A stretch of DNA of 64,000 nt, from assembly GCA_030407085.1 (NCBI GenBank), contig CM059582.1:25433001-25497000 (forward strand), in the 5' to 3' direction. A program made the translations under genes and the position numbers. Shown here piece by piece: positions 63,501 through 64,000 of the stretch. The stretch's first letter is position 1; the number at the start of each line of letters is the position of its first letter. The notes beneath the pieces were generated by a model. That model was not told where the DNA came from and made no database searches. It worked only from the letters and a program-made list of their open reading frames with translations. The stretch is from Trichopria drosophilae (lineage: Eukaryota > Arthropoda > Insecta > Hymenoptera > Diapriidae).

Positions 63501-64000
63501 TAAATTACGAACTGAATTGAAAGTAGATAATATGATTAAAGATTAGCTTACATTTCGGTTAAAAAATGTTTTATATTTTCCTGTTTTTATTACTAGGCAA
63601 TATAAAAAATATAGGTATAAAAATATGAACAATAAAATTTGTTCTTTCTATCTGAATATAAATAATGTAATTAAAATTTAATTTTATTGTCTAGCAGAAA
63701 AAGTTGAGAATTGTGATACAGTTTTTACCATACCTATTTATACTAATATTTATATTTAATAACATTTATAATTAATTGCAATCAAAAACTTCAAACAGTT
63801 GAATTACAATATAGTTGAATTAAATTCAGGTCAGAAATCACTTTATTACACAACACGTATACACGATATATATATATATGTGTATAACTAATGGGTCTTA
63901 AATTACTCGCAGTAAATATACATTCATATAAATACTAAAATAAAAAACAACTAATTTATTGACTTTACTCTGAAATATATTTTATATCTTTTTAAAATGA
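60501..64000. other. AT-rich DNA without recognised gene
   Basis: AT-rich except for a purine-biased, more balanced stretch at about 61270-61600 on the plus strand (GAGAGTGAGAGGGACGGAAG), similar in character to the 53 kb polypurine region. The minus-strand frames there (68 and 61 codons) are basic and low in complexity. (TA)n runs occur near 63150 and 63868. Confidence 0.5.

Overview
Eukaryotic, probably insect, DNA. The window is strongly AT-rich with long A/T runs. It carries short arrays of the arthropod telomere motif TTAGG, jockey-type and CR1/L2-like LINE fragments, Penelope-like element (PLE) fragments, piggyBac-type TTAA-flanked MITEs, a Tc1-like foldback element, and very long (GA)n microsatellites. 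This mix fits an insect, and Hymenoptera is my best guess, but nothing here proves the order. I recognise no host protein-coding gene, rRNA or functional tRNA. Most open frames are chance frames, microsatellite translations or pieces of transposable elements. The window reads as intergenic or deep-intronic sequence.

Layout. 1-6 kb: AT-rich DNA with copies of a hairpin repeat built on GCGTAAA/TTTACGC, a small TTAGG-ended inverted repeat, and a hammerhead-like motif at 3.8 kb. 6.07-6.65 kb: 3' end of a decayed jockey-type LINE with a poly(A) tail. 7.8-9.6 kb: a TTAA-type MITE copy (family with GGCGGATCCAATATGGC units) interrupted by a second TTAA element. 11.5-12.8 kb: foldback element with arms of about 0.46-0.49 kb and Tc1-like ends. 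14.1-15.9 kb: further hairpin-repeat and TTAA-MITE copies. 19.6-21.65 kb: a 5'-truncated CR1/L2-like LINE lying between two (GA)n tracts. 23.1-23.9 kb: PLE reverse-transcriptase remnant and an oppositely oriented hammerhead-like motif. 28.6-33.9 kb: four copies of one foldback MITE. 34.8-35.5 kb: tRNA-like sequence and an inverted-repeat element. 37-41.6 kb: LINE tail, nested inverted repeats, a second PLE remnant and a third hammerhead-like motif. 41.6-49.1 kb: plain AT-rich DNA. 49.16-49.80 kb: the best-preserved TTAA MITE. 52.4-54.7 kb: the only sizeable GC-rich island, with a perfect purine/pyrimidine alternation and a long polypurine stretch. 55.1-55.7 kb: the densest hairpin-repeat cluster. 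55.7-64 kb: AT-rich, mostly repeat-poor.

The elements do not form a pathway; they are layers of transposon debris. The points most worth checking are the three hammerhead-like CTGAAGA/T-stem-GAAAC motifs near PLE debris, the LINE within a (GA)n tract, the nested TTAA insertion, the clustered foldback MITEs, the GCGTAAA hairpin family, and a pair of identical 16-bp palindromes at 29.7 kb. All assignments come from reading the sequence by eye; no database search was run.
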